From Phenylobacterium soli (GTDB lineage Bacteria > Pseudomonadota > Alphaproteobacteria > Caulobacterales > Caulobacteraceae), in NCBI RefSeq assembly GCF_003254475.1, contig NZ_QFYQ01000001.1, positions 3,252,001 to 3,316,000 of the forward strand: a DNA stretch of 64,000 bases. The letters run 5' to 3'. The translations under genes and the position numbers were made by a program. The first letter of the stretch is position 1. Every line of letters begins with the position of its first letter. Of this stretch, positions 1-8,118 are shown one piece after another. The notes under the pieces are model-generated. The model worked only from the letters and a program-made list of their open reading frames with translations. It was not told where the DNA came from and ran no database searches.

Positions 1-422
1 AAGGCCTCGGCGGTTTTCTCCGCGTGCGCCACGTGACAGATGGACTGGGTCTCGCCCGCCGGGCCGAGACCGGGAATCTCGTCGAAGGCGAGGTCCGGGC
101 CGGTGGCGATCACGAGGTAGTCGTAGGCGAGGCTCTGGCCGTCGTTGAGCTCGATCCGGTTCTCGGCCGGATGAACGCGCCTGGCGCCCACGCCGGTGAA
201 GTCGACGCCCTTCCTGGCCATCACCGGCGGCAGGTCGATCTCGATCGCCGAGCGCTTTCGCCAGCGCACGGCCACCCAGGGGTTCGAGGGGGTGAAGTGG
301 AAGGTGTCGCCCTGGCTCACCACGGTGACCCTGGCGTTCTGGCCGACGGCGTCCTTGATCTCGAAGGCGGCGATGGAGCCGCCGAGACCGGCGCCGAGCA
401 CGACGATGTGAGGCGTAGTCAT
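1..422 (-). CDS. sulfide:quinone-reductase-like FAD oxidoreductase (N-terminal part)
   Basis: The reading frame runs off the left edge of the window; only about 140 N-terminal residues are visible. It opens with MTTPHIVVLGAGLGGS, a Rossmann GxGxxG motif for FAD binding. This is followed by a HFTPSNPWVAV stretch and a YDYLVIATGP motif, both typical of sulfide:quinone reductase-like flavoproteins of the pyridine nucleotide-disulfide family. Such enzymes oxidise sulfide at the membrane and pass electrons to quinone, giving persulfide that rhodaneses handle, and a rhodanese lies just across the divergent gap. The ATG at 422 is used. An in-frame GTG at 437 sits 13 nt after an AAGGAGGA and is a fair alternative. 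The catalytic cysteines lie outside the window, so the exact subtype is open. Confidence 0.75.
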   Translation of the reverse strand, partial: MTTPHIVVLGAGLGGSIAAFEIKDAVGQNARVTVVSQGDTFHFTPSNPWVAVRWRKRSAIEIDLPPVMARKGVDFTGVGARRVHPAENRIELNDGQSLAYDYLVIATGPDLAFDEIPGLGPAGETQSICHVAHAEKTAEA

Positions 423-455
423 AGCTTCATGATGCACGGCGCGCGTGCGTCCTCC

Positions 456-497
456 TTGAGGTGCGTCAAAGCGGTCTTCTGGCCCCGGGCCTATTCG
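456..497 (+). promoter_or_regulatory. FNR/FixK-type promoter for the rhodanese-RND-ArsR operon
   Basis: TTGAGGTGCGTCAA (456-469) is a TTGA-N6-TCAA dyad of the CRP/FNR family. A -10-like TATTCG starts at 492, 29.5 nt from the dyad centre, which is the class II geometry with the box at -41.5. The predicted transcription start is near 504, about 90 nt before the rhodanese ATG. In the minus direction the matching -10 position (433-428) reads ATCATG and would lie inside the start of the flavoprotein gene, so the plus direction is preferred. Confidence 0.65.
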
Positions 498-522
498 GAA
501 CAGGCTTGAACCGGCCGCCTCT

Positions 523-542
523 ATTCATATATGCGCATTCAT
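523..542. promoter_or_regulatory. AT-rich direct repeat in the 5' leader, possible ArsR operator
   Basis: ATTCAT occurs at 523-528 and again at 537-542 within a stretch that is far more AT-rich than its surroundings. It lies just downstream of the predicted transcription start of the operon that ends in an ArsR-family gene. Repression by binding there would fit autoregulation. The sequence does not match the published ATTC-N8-GAAT operator of SqrR, so the assignment is speculative. Confidence 0.3.
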
Positions 543-591
543 GCATGTTATGGCAACCGGGTCGCGCCGAGCCTTTCCAGGAACCCTGCCC

Positions 592-957
592 ATGTTCGGA
601 AAAACCAAGACCAAGGACCTCACGCCCCACGAGGTCGACGCCCTGCTCAAGAAGGGCGAGATCGTGCTGATCGACGTCCGCGAGCCGGCCGAGTTCGCCG
701 CGGGCCGCATCCACGGGGCGCTGAACTTCCCGCTCAGCACCTTCGATCCCAAGGCCCTCCCCCTGCCCGACGCGGCCAAGAAGGTCGTGCTCCAGTGCGG
801 CTCGGGCAAGCGATCGGCCAACGCCATCGAAATGTGCCGCCGGGCCGGCGTCGACGTCGACAGTCACCTGGGCGGCGGCATCATGGCCTGGCGGGCCGCG
901 GGCCTGCCGACCACAGTGTTCGACCCGACCAGCGGCGCCGTGCGCGACGCCGGCTGA
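592..957 (+). CDS. single-domain rhodanese (sulfurtransferase)
   Basis: This 121-aa protein is one rhodanese domain. It has the VLIDVREPAEF start motif, a GRIHGALNFPL segment and an active-site loop CGSGKRS with the catalytic cysteine at residue 69. Rhodaneses move sulfane sulfur from persulfide or thiosulfate to an acceptor. The ATG at 592 is preferred over the upstream in-frame ATG at 541 because it follows AGGAA and gives a domain-sized protein without a leader. It is the first gene of an operon with the RND adaptor, the pump and an ArsR regulator, and it is divergent from a sulfide:quinone-reductase-like gene. That setting suggests a role in sulfide or persulfide detoxification. It is probably induced from the FNR-type promoter upstream. 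Confidence 0.88.
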   Translation: MFGKTKTKDLTPHEVDALLKKGEIVLIDVREPAEFAAGRIHGALNFPLSTFDPKALPLPDAAKKVVLQCGSGKRSANAIEMCRRAGVDVDSHLGGGIMAWRAAGLPTTVFDPTSGAVRDAG

Positions 958-973
958 TCCAGGACCGGCCGCC

Positions 974-2005
974 ATGCGCCTTCAGCCCATCATCGGGGCG
1001 GGGATCGCCCTCGGCCTCGGCCTTGCCCTCTCCGCCTGCGGCGGCAAGACCGAGGCGCCGCCCGTCGTCGCCGCGGCGGCCACCGGCGAGCGCCTGACGC
1101 TGCAGCCGGCCGTCATCCCCGACTGGAAGCCGGTGGCGGCGGTGGTCACCACCCGCCGCATGGGCGAGGCCCGCGCGCGCATCGGCGGCACCCTGATGCG
1201 GCTGAACGTCCGCGAGGGCGATCAGGTGCGCGAGGGCCAGGTGCTGGCGCTCGTGGCCGACCAGCGTCTCAACCTGGAAAGCCGCGGCTACGCCGCCCAG
1301 GCGGCCGCCGCCCAGGCGGAGGCGGTACGCGCCCAGGCCGACTACGCGCGCGTCAAGACGCTCTACGAGAAGGGCATCTATGCGAAGGCCCGGCTCGACC
1401 AGGCCGAGGCCTCCAACAAGGCCGCGCTGGGATCCTTCGAGGCGGCCCGCGCCCAGGCCGCGGCGAGCGCCGAGCTCAACGCCCAGGGCGCGATCCTGGC
1501 CCCCGCCTCCGGGCGGGTGCTGAAGGCCGACGTGCCGGCCGGCGCGGTGGTCAGCCCCGGCCAGACGGTGGTCACCGTCACCGCCGGCGAGCCGCTGCTG
1601 CGCCTGGAAGCCCCCGAGGCCCAGGCCAGAACCCTGCACGTGGGCGACAGGGTCCGGCTTGACGGCCGCGACCTGCCCGGCCCCACGGCCGAAGGGGTCA
1701 TCGTCCAGGTCTATCCGGCGATCACCGCCGGCCGCGTCACCGCAGACATCGCAGTCCCCGGCCTCGCCGCCGACCGCGTCGGCCAGAGCGTGCGGGTCAT
1801 GGTCAAGGTCGGCGAGCGGTCCGCCATCGTCATCCCGAGCCGCTTCGTCGCCAACCGCTACGGCATCGACTACGTGCGGGTGCTCGACCGCCAGGGCCAC
1901 GCCTCGGACGTGGCCGTCCAGCTCGCCCCCGGCCCCGACGCCGGCCGCGTCGAGGTGCTGTCGGGCGTCGGCGGCGGCGACGTGATCCTCGCACCCAAGG
2001 GCTGA
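974..2005 (+). CDS. RND efflux periplasmic adaptor lipoprotein
   Basis: A 343-aa membrane-fusion protein. Residues 1-22 form a lipoprotein signal peptide with lipobox LSAC (Cys22), so the mature protein should be anchored in the inner membrane. A split biotinyl-lipoyl domain (about residues 70-100 and 170-205) flanks an Ala/Gln-rich helical hairpin (about 100-165), followed by beta-barrel and membrane-proximal domains. Adaptors of this type link an RND pump to an outer-membrane channel. The stop codon is 3 nt from the pump gene start, and the rhodanese stop is 16 nt upstream, so the genes are co-transcribed. No outer-membrane TolC-like gene accompanies them here. The substrate cannot be read from sequence. 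Confidence 0.9.
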   Translation: MRLQPIIGAGIALGLGLALSACGGKTEAPPVVAAAATGERLTLQPAVIPDWKPVAAVVTTRRMGEARARIGGTLMRLNVREGDQVREGQVLALVADQRLNLESRGYAAQAAAAQAEAVRAQADYARVKTLYEKGIYAKARLDQAEASNKAALGSFEAARAQAAASAELNAQGAILAPASGRVLKADVPAGAVVSPGQTVVTVTAGEPLLRLEAPEAQARTLHVGDRVRLDGRDLPGPTAEGVIVQVYPAITAGRVTADIAVPGLAADRVGQSVRVMVKVGERSAIVIPSRFVANRYGIDYVRVLDRQGHASDVAVQLAPGPDAGRVEVLSGVGGGDVILAPKG

Positions 2006-2008
2006 GCC

Positions 2009-5000
2009 ATGAATCTGGGTCTCTCAGGCCGGCTCGCCAAAGCGACCATCGCCTCGCCCCTGACGCCGCTGTTCCTGCTGGCGGCGATCCTCGTCGGCCT
2101 GCTGGCCACGGTGACCATCGCGCGCGAGGAGGAGCCGCAGATCAGCGTGCCCATGGTCGACATCATGGTCAGCGCGCCGGGCCTGAAGGCCCAGGACGGC
2201 GCCGAGCTGGTGGCCAAGCCCCTGGAGACCATCGTCAAGAGCATCGACGGGGTCGACCACGTCTACACCCAGGCGAGCGACGACCAGGTGATGGTCACCG
2301 CCCGCTTCAAGGTCGGCCAGGACGCCGATTCCGCGGCGATCCGGGTGAACGAGAAGATCCAGAACAACATAGACCGCATCCCTGTTGGCATCCCACCGGC
2401 CCAGGTCGTGGTGCGCGGCATCAACGACGTGCCGGTGGTCGTCCTGACCCTTTCGCCCAAGCCCGGCGCGGCCGGACACTGGAGCGACCAGGCGCTCTAT
2501 GACATCGCCAGCAAGCTGCGCACCGAAGTGGCCAAGGTCGACGAGGTGGGCCTGACCTTCATCGTCGGCGGCCGTCCGGACGAGATCCGCGTCGAGCCCG
2601 ATCCTGCCCGCCTGTCGCTGCGCGGCGTGCCGCTGTCGGCGGTGATCGAGGCCGTACGCCAGGCCGACCGCAGCTTCCCCGCCGGCACGCTGCGCGACGC
2701 CGGCCAGGCGGTCGACGTCGCCGCCGGGCGCTCCATGACCTCGCCCGCCGATGTGGGCCTGATCACGGTCACCTCGGTGAACGGCGAGCCGGTCTATCTG
2801 CGCGACGTCGCCAACATCGTCCAGGCGCCGCGCCAGGACCAGGCGCAGGTCTGGCGCTACGCCCGCGAAGGCGAAGGCGCCAACGCCGCCTGGAGCCAGA
2901 CGCCGGCCGTCAGCCTGGCGATCGCCAAGCGCGCCGGGGCCAATGCCGTGGTGGTCTCCAAGTCGATCCTGCAGCGCGTCGAGCAGCTGAAGGGCTCGCT
3001 GATCCCCGACAGCCTGGAGGTCAACATCACCCGCAACTACGGCGAGACGGCCAACGAGAAGGCCAACGAGCTGCTGATGCACCTGGGGCTCGCCACGGTC
3101 TCCATCGTCATTCTGATCGGCTTCGCCATCGGCTGGCGCGAGGCGGCGGTGACGGCCGTGGTGATCCCGACCACCATCCTGCTGACCCTCTTCGCCTCGA
3201 AGATGCTTGGCTACACGATCAACCGCGTCAGCCTGTTCGCCCTGATCTTCTCGATCGGCATCCTCGTGGACGACGCCATCGTGATGATCGAGAACATCTC
3301 GCGCCACTGGGCCATGGCCGACGGCCGCTCACGGCGCGAGGCGGCGATCGACGCCGTGGCCGAGGTGGGCAACCCGACCGTCGTAGCCACCCTGACCGTG
3401 GTCGCGGCCCTGCTGCCGATGCTGTTCGTCTCGGGCCTGATGGGCCCCTACATGGCGCCGATCCCGGTCAACGCCTCGGCGGCGATGGTCTTCTCCTTCT
3501 TCGTGGCGGTGGTGATCGCGCCCTGGCTGATGGTGCGCTTCGCCCGCCAGACGCTGGGCGGCCACGAACATGGCGAGGGTCCCCTGGGACGCCTCTACCG
3601 GCGCATCGCCGGCCGGGTGATCGCCACCCGCCGCTCGGCCTGGATCTTCCTGCTCAGCGTCGGGGCGGCGACCCTCATCGCCTGCGCCATGTTCGCCACC
3701 AAGACGGTGACGGTGAAGCTGCTGCCGTTCGACAACAAGTCGGAGCTGCAGGTGGTCGCCGACCTGCCCGAAGGGACGAGCCTGGAGACCACCCAGCGGA
3801 CCCTCGCGGCCGCGGCCGAGGTCGCCAAGACCCTGCCCGAGGTGGTCTCGCTGGAGAGCTATGCCGGCACCGCCTCGCCCTTCAACTTCAACGGCCTGGT
3901 GCGCCACTACTTCCTGCGCTCGAAGCCCGAGATGGGCGACCTGGCGGTGAGCCTGAAGCCTAAGGGCGAGCGCAAGCGCGCCAGCCATGCGGTGGCCCTC
4001 GACCTGCGCCAGCGCCTCGCCAAGCTGCCCCTGCCGCCCGGCGCCTCCCTGAAGGTGGTCGAGGCGCCGCCGGGACCGCCGGTGCTCGCGACCATGATCG
4101 CCGAGGTCTACGGCCCGACGCCGGAAGTGCGCCGCACCGTGGCCGCCGAGGTGGAAAAGCTGTTCCACAAGGTGCCGTACATCGTCGACGTGGACGACAG
4201 CTACGGCCAGCCGCGGCCCAAGCTGCGGCTCACCCCGGACCGCGACCGGCTGGAATACTTCGGCCTGAAGGAAGGCGACGTGTTCGACTCGATCGGCGCG
4301 GTGATGGGCGGCCAGACCGTCGGCTACGCCCAGCGTGGCGGCGGCCGCACGCCGCTGGAGATCTCGGTGCGCCTGCCGCAGTCCGACCGCAGCTGGACCG
4401 AGCGGCTCGCCGCGACCCCGGTGGCTGTGACAGCCAAGGACGGCAGCCAGCGGCTGGTGGAGCTGGGCGAGGTGGTCAGCGCGACCCGCGAGGCCGGCTC
4501 CTATCCGATCTACCGCCGCGACGGCCGCGACGCCGAGATGGTCACCGGCGAACTCGCCGGCCAGTACGAGGCGCCGATCTACGGCATGCTGGCGGTCGAC
4601 AAGGCGATCAAGGACAAGACCTGGGTCGAGGCTCCCAAGCCCGACATCCGCCTGCACGGCCAGCCGGCCGATGAGGCCAAGCCCACCGTCCTGTGGGACG
4701 GCGAGTGGGAGATCACCTGGGTGACCTTCCGCGACATGGGCGCGGCCTTCGGGGTGGCGATCCTCGGGATCTATGTGCTGGTGGTGGCGCAGTTCAAAAG
4801 CTTCCGCCTGCCGCTGGTCATCCTGACCCCCATCCCGCTGACGCTGGTGGGCATCGTCCTCGGCCACATCCTCTTCCACGCGCCGTTCACCGCGACCTCG
4901 ATGATCGGCTTCATCGCGCTGGCGGGGATCATCGTGCGCAACTCGATCCTGCTGGTGGACTTCATCCGCCACAGCCAGGGCGAGGGCAAAGCCCTGCGCG

Positions 5001-5245
5001 ACGTGCTGCTGGAGGCCGGGGCGATCCGCTTCAAGCCGATCCTGCTGACCGCCCTGGCGGCGATGATCGGGGCGGCGGTGATCCTGTTCGACCCGATCTT
5101 CCAGGGGCTGGCGATCTCCCTGCTGTTCGGCCTCGCCTCCTCCACCCTGCTGACCGTGCTGGTGATCCCGGCGATCTATGTGGTCCTGCGCGACGACGGC
5201 CGGCCGGCCGGCGGCCAGGCCCCGGCGCTGCGGGACGCGGCCTGA
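2009..5245 (+). CDS. RND efflux pump, inner-membrane permease (HAE type)
   Basis: A 1078-aa AcrB/MexB-type permease of normal family length. There is one transmembrane helix at about residues 19-38, a large periplasmic porter domain, helices 2-6 around residues 345-510, a second periplasmic domain, and helices 8-12 near the C-terminus. The helix-4 motif GILVDDAIVMIEN has the paired aspartates of proton-driven drug pumps (HAE class) rather than the metal-exporter pattern. It would exchange protons for a substrate, in a trimer, with the adaptor encoded 3 nt upstream. Its place between a rhodanese and an ArsR regulator suggests regulated export during sulfur or redox stress, but this is inferred only from context. 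Confidence 0.93.
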   Translation: MNLGLSGRLAKATIASPLTPLFLLAAILVGLLATVTIAREEEPQISVPMVDIMVSAPGLKAQDGAELVAKPLETIVKSIDGVDHVYTQASDDQVMVTARFKVGQDADSAAIRVNEKIQNNIDRIPVGIPPAQVVVRGINDVPVVVLTLSPKPGAAGHWSDQALYDIASKLRTEVAKVDEVGLTFIVGGRPDEIRVEPDPARLSLRGVPLSAVIEAVRQADRSFPAGTLRDAGQAVDVAAGRSMTSPADVGLITVTSVNGEPVYLRDVANIVQAPRQDQAQVWRYAREGEGANAAWSQTPAVSLAIAKRAGANAVVVSKSILQRVEQLKGSLIPDSLEVNITRNYGETANEKANELLMHLGLATVSIVILIGFAIGWREAAVTAVVIPTTILLTLFASKMLGYTINRVSLFALIFSIGILVDDAIVMIENISRHWAMADGRSRREAAIDAVAEVGNPTVVATLTVVAALLPMLFVSGLMGPYMAPIPVNASAAMVFSFFVAVVIAPWLMVRFARQTLGGHEHGEGPLGRLYRRIAGRVIATRRSAWIFLLSVGAATLIACAMFATKTVTVKLLPFDNKSELQVVADLPEGTSLETTQRTLAAAAEVAKTLPEVVSLESYAGTASPFNFNGLVRHYFLRSKPEMGDLAVSLKPKGERKRASHAVALDLRQRLAKLPLPPGASLKVVEAPPGPPVLATMIAEVYGPTPEVRRTVAAEVEKLFHKVPYIVDVDDSYGQPRPKLRLTPDRDRLEYFGLKEGDVFDSIGAVMGGQTVGYAQRGGGRTPLEISVRLPQSDRSWTERLAATPVAVTAKDGSQRLVELGEVVSATREAGSYPIYRRDGRDAEMVTGELAGQYEAPIYGMLAVDKAIKDKTWVEAPKPDIRLHGQPADEAKPTVLWDGEWEITWVTFRDMGAAFGVAILGIYVLVVAQFKSFRLPLVILTPIPLTLVGIVLGHILFHAPFTATSMIGFIALAGIIVRNSILLVDFIRHSQGEGKALRDVLLEAGAIRFKPILLTALAAMIGAAVILFDPIFQGLAISLLFGLASSTLLTVLVIPAIYVVLRDDGRPAGGQAPALRDAA

Positions 5246-5247
5246 CG

Positions 5248-5634
5248 ATGGCGGGACCTGACCGCGAGGGCCAAGGCGCCTATGTTGCGCCCATGGCCAC
5301 CCTTCCGACCGACACCGGCGCCACCCTGCCCGATCCGGCGCAACTCGAGCAGCTCAACGACCGCGCCGCCCAGGCTTCGCGGATGCTGAAGCTGCTGGCC
5401 AGCGAGCAGCGTCTGCGGATCCTCTGCCGGCTCGGCGAGGGCGAGGCCTCGGTCAACGAGCTGGCGCACTATGCGGGGCTGGCGCAGGCGGCGACCTCTC
5501 AGCACCTCGCCAAGCTGCGCGCCGAGCACATCGTCGAGGTCCGCCGGGAGGGACAGACGATCTACTATTCGCTGAAGGATCCCGCCGCGGTGCGGATGAT
5601 CGACACCCTCTGCGAGATCTACGGCCCGGCGTGA
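5248..5634 (+). CDS. ArsR-family repressor, SqrR/BigR/YgaV-like
   Basis: A winged-helix ArsR/SmtB-type regulator of up to 128 aa. An internal ATG at 5293 would give 113 aa, closer to the family norm, and neither start has a strong ribosome binding site. The core reads LASEQRLRILC, then the HTH helix AATSQHLAKLR and the wing REGQTIYYSL. This resembles the persulfide-sensing SqrR/BigR group, whose first cysteine sits in the same ILC position. The second cysteine is in DTLCEIYGPA, 62 residues after the first, about one helical turn earlier than the usual ELYC position. It is the last gene of the rhodanese-RND operon and converges on ppsA with only 10 nt between stops. A persulfide or other thiol signal is likely but unproven. 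Confidence 0.85.
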   Translation: MAGPDREGQGAYVAPMATLPTDTGATLPDPAQLEQLNDRAAQASRMLKLLASEQRLRILCRLGEGEASVNELAHYAGLAQAATSQHLAKLRAEHIVEVRREGQTIYYSLKDPAAVRMIDTLCEIYGPA

Positions 5635-5644
5635 GCCCCGCTCC

Positions 5645-8047
5645 CTAGGCGGCCTGCGCCTTGGCCTCGGCCTCCCGCACCACCGCCAGGGTCTTCGGCA
5701 GGCTCTGCGGGTTCACGCTCATCGACTCGATGCCGATCTGGGTGAGGAAGGCGGCGATCTCGGGATAGGTGGCCGGCGCCTCGCCGCAGATGCCCACGTG
5801 GCGGCCGTTGCGCTTGGCCCCGGCGACCGCCAGGCGGAGCATCTCCAGCACCCCGGGGTCGCGTTCGTCGAAATCGAAGGCGACGACTTCGGAGTCGCGA
5901 TCGACGCCGAGCGTCAGCTGGGTCAGGTCGTTGGAGCCGATGGAGAAGCCGTCGAACAGCTTGGCGAAGGCGTCGATCTGGATGACATTGTTGGGGATCT
6001 CGCACATCACATAGACCTCGAGCCCGGCCTCGCCGCGGACCAGGCCGTTCGCCGCCATGGCGGCGAGCACCCGCTCCGCCTCGTCCACCCGGCGGCAGAA
6101 GGGCACCATGACCTTCAGGTTGGTGAGGCCGAGATCGGCGCGCACCCGGCGCAGCGCCTCGCACTCGAGCGCGAAGCCGTCAGCGTACATCGGATGGGCG
6201 TAGCGGGCCGCGCCGCGGAAGCCCAGCATGGGGTTCTCCTCGTGCGGCTCGAAGCCCGCGCCCCCGAGCAGGCGGGCGTACTCGTTGGTCTTGAAGTCCG
6301 ACAGGCGCACGATCACCGGCCGCGGATAGAAGGCGGCGGCGATCACCCCGGCGCCCTGGGTCAGCTGGTCGATGAAATATTCCCGCGGCGTGTCGTACCC
6401 CGCCGCGAGCTTGGCGATGGTGGTGCGGTCGCGCGGCGAGATCACCTGGTCGGGATGGGCCGCGGCCATGGGGTGCATGGCGATCTGCTCGCCGATGATG
6501 AACTCGAGGCGCGCCAGACCGACCCCGGCGCTCGGCAGCAGGGCCGAGCGGAAGGCGAGGTCCGGATGGGCGAGGTTGAGCATCACGTGGGTCTGCGGCT
6601 GGACGAGGTCCCTGGCCGAGAGCCGCTCGACCTCGAACGGCACGTCGCCGCGATAGACATGGCCCTGATCGCCCTCGGCGCAGGAGACGGTGACGCGGCC
6701 GCCGCGGGCCAGCTTCTCGGTGGCGTCCCCCGTCCCTACCACCGCAGGAACGCCGAGTTCGCGCGCGACGATGGCCGCGTGGCAGGTGCGCCCGCCGCGG
6801 TCGGTGACGATGCCGGCGGCGCGCTTCATCACCGGCTCCCAGTCGGGGCTGGTGGATGAGGCGACCAGCACCTCGCCGGTCTGGAAGGCTTCGAGGTCCC
6901 TGGCGTTGCGGATGACCCGCACGGCGCCGGCCGCGACCCTCTCGCCCACCGCCTTGCCGGCGACCAGCACCTCGCCCTTGCCGGTCAGACGATAGGTCTC
7001 GATCTCCGCCCCGCGCTGGGAGGCGACGGTCTCGGGCCGCGCCTGGACGATGAACAGCTGGCCGCTGACGTCGTCCTTGGCCCACTCGATGTCCATCGGC
7101 ATCGGGTGGCCGCCGCGCTTGGAGTAGTGGTCCTCGATCCGGATCGCGACGTCGGCGAGCTTGAGCACCTCCTCGTCGGCCAGGCAGAACTCGGCCTGCT
7201 CGGCCTTGGCGATCTTCACCGTCTGGATGGCGGCGCCACGGCGCTCCTCGCGCCAGGCGAGCTTGGTCTCCTTAGAGCCGAGGCTGCGCTTGAGGACCTT
7301 GCGATAGCCCTGCCGGAAGGTCGGTTTGTGGACGTAGAACTCGTCCGGATCGACCTTGCCCTGGACGATGCTCTCGCCCAGGCCATAGGCGCCGGTGACG
7401 AAGACCACGTCGCGGAAGCCGCTCTCGGTGTCGAGGGTGAAGATGACGCCGCTCGCCGCGTCGTCCGAGCGGACCATCTGCATGACGGCCACGGAGAGGT
7501 AGACCTTGAAGTGATCGAAGCCGTTGTTGGCCCGGTAGACGATCGCCCGGTCGGTGAAGATCGAGGCGAAGCAGCGCCGGCAGGCCTCGATCAGGCCCGC
7601 GTCGTCGCGGATGTGCAGATAGCTCTCGTGCTGGCCGGCGAAGCTGGCGGTCGGCAGGTCCTCCGCCGTCGCCGACGAGCGCACGGCGACGCTGAGCGCA
7701 CCGCCGCAGATCCGCTTCAGCTCGTGGAAGGCCGCGAGGATCTCCCGGCGCAGCGCCTCGCCGCCCGTGGCCCGGTAGACGATGTCGCGCGCCTTGGCGG
7801 CCCGGACGGACAGCTCCTCCACGTCGTCGACGTCGAGGTCGTCCAGGAGGCGGTGCAGCGGCTCCCAGGCGTTCGCCTGGGTGAGCGCCTCGCGATAGGC
7901 GTTGGCGGTGATCGCAAATCCGCGCGGCACCCCGACCTCGGCGCCCTCGAGCAGCCGGTAGAGCTCTCCCAGGGAGGCCGTCTTGCCGCCCACCAGCGGT
8001 ACGTCGCTCAGCCCCAGCGTCTCGAAGGGTCGGATGTCGTCAGCCAT
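5645..8047 (-). CDS. ppsA: phosphoenolpyruvate synthase
   Basis: An 800-aa PEP synthase (pyruvate, water dikinase). It makes PEP, AMP and phosphate from pyruvate, ATP and water, feeding gluconeogenesis. Domains follow the family order: an N-terminal ATP-grasp part (VGGKTASLGEL, AVRSSATAEDLPTASFAGQ), a swivelling phosphohistidine domain with GGRTCHAAI (His423), and a C-terminal PEP/pyruvate barrel with MCEIPNNV, SIGSNDLTQ and the acid/base cysteine in GICGEAPA. Length and motifs are complete. It lies directly downstream of the ABC exporter genes on the same strand but has its own FNR-type promoter. That suggests PEP production is raised when oxygen is limiting. Confidence 0.96.
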   Translation of the reverse strand: MADDIRPFETLGLSDVPLVGGKTASLGELYRLLEGAEVGVPRGFAITANAYREALTQANAWEPLHRLLDDLDVDDVEELSVRAAKARDIVYRATGGEALRREILAAFHELKRICGGALSVAVRSSATAEDLPTASFAGQHESYLHIRDDAGLIEACRRCFASIFTDRAIVYRANNGFDHFKVYLSVAVMQMVRSDDAASGVIFTLDTESGFRDVVFVTGAYGLGESIVQGKVDPDEFYVHKPTFRQGYRKVLKRSLGSKETKLAWREERRGAAIQTVKIAKAEQAEFCLADEEVLKLADVAIRIEDHYSKRGGHPMPMDIEWAKDDVSGQLFIVQARPETVASQRGAEIETYRLTGKGEVLVAGKAVGERVAAGAVRVIRNARDLEAFQTGEVLVASSTSPDWEPVMKRAAGIVTDRGGRTCHAAIVARELGVPAVVGTGDATEKLARGGRVTVSCAEGDQGHVYRGDVPFEVERLSARDLVQPQTHVMLNLAHPDLAFRSALLPSAGVGLARLEFIIGEQIAMHPMAAAHPDQVISPRDRTTIAKLAAGYDTPREYFIDQLTQGAGVIAAAFYPRPVIVRLSDFKTNEYARLLGGAGFEPHEENPMLGFRGAARYAHPMYADGFALECEALRRVRADLGLTNLKVMVPFCRRVDEAERVLAAMAANGLVRGEAGLEVYVMCEIPNNVIQIDAFAKLFDGFSIGSNDLTQLTLGVDRDSEVVAFDFDERDPGVLEMLRLAVAGAKRNGRHVGICGEAPATYPEIAAFLTQIGIESMSVNPQSLPKTLAVVREAEAKAQAA

Positions 8048-8076
8048 GTCGCCGCCTGCCCGTGGGAATCCGGCCG

Positions 8077-8118
8077 AGCCTAGGCAAGCTGGGCGGCGCG
8101 ATCCTTGAGCGACGTCAA
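8077..8118 (-). promoter_or_regulatory. FNR/FixK-type promoter of ppsA
   Basis: The dyad TTGAGCGACGTCAA occupies 8105-8118. On the minus strand a TAGGCT -10 element (8082-8077) starts 29.5 nt from the dyad centre. Predicted transcription starts near 8070, about 23 nt ahead of the ppsA ATG. One half-site contains the TGA stop codon of the upstream HlyD-like gene, so the promoter sits exactly at the gene border. Confidence 0.72.

Noticed and set aside
523-542. SqrR-type operator (ATTC-N8-GAAT) for the ArsR protein
   Set aside because: Only direct ATTCAT repeats are present; no inverted GAAT partner at the right spacing was found, so it is listed only as a possible operator.
2024-4972. Two long minus-strand frames opposite the RND pump
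   Set aside because: The pump frame is full-length with conserved motifs; the opposite frames are His/Asp/Arg-rich shadows.
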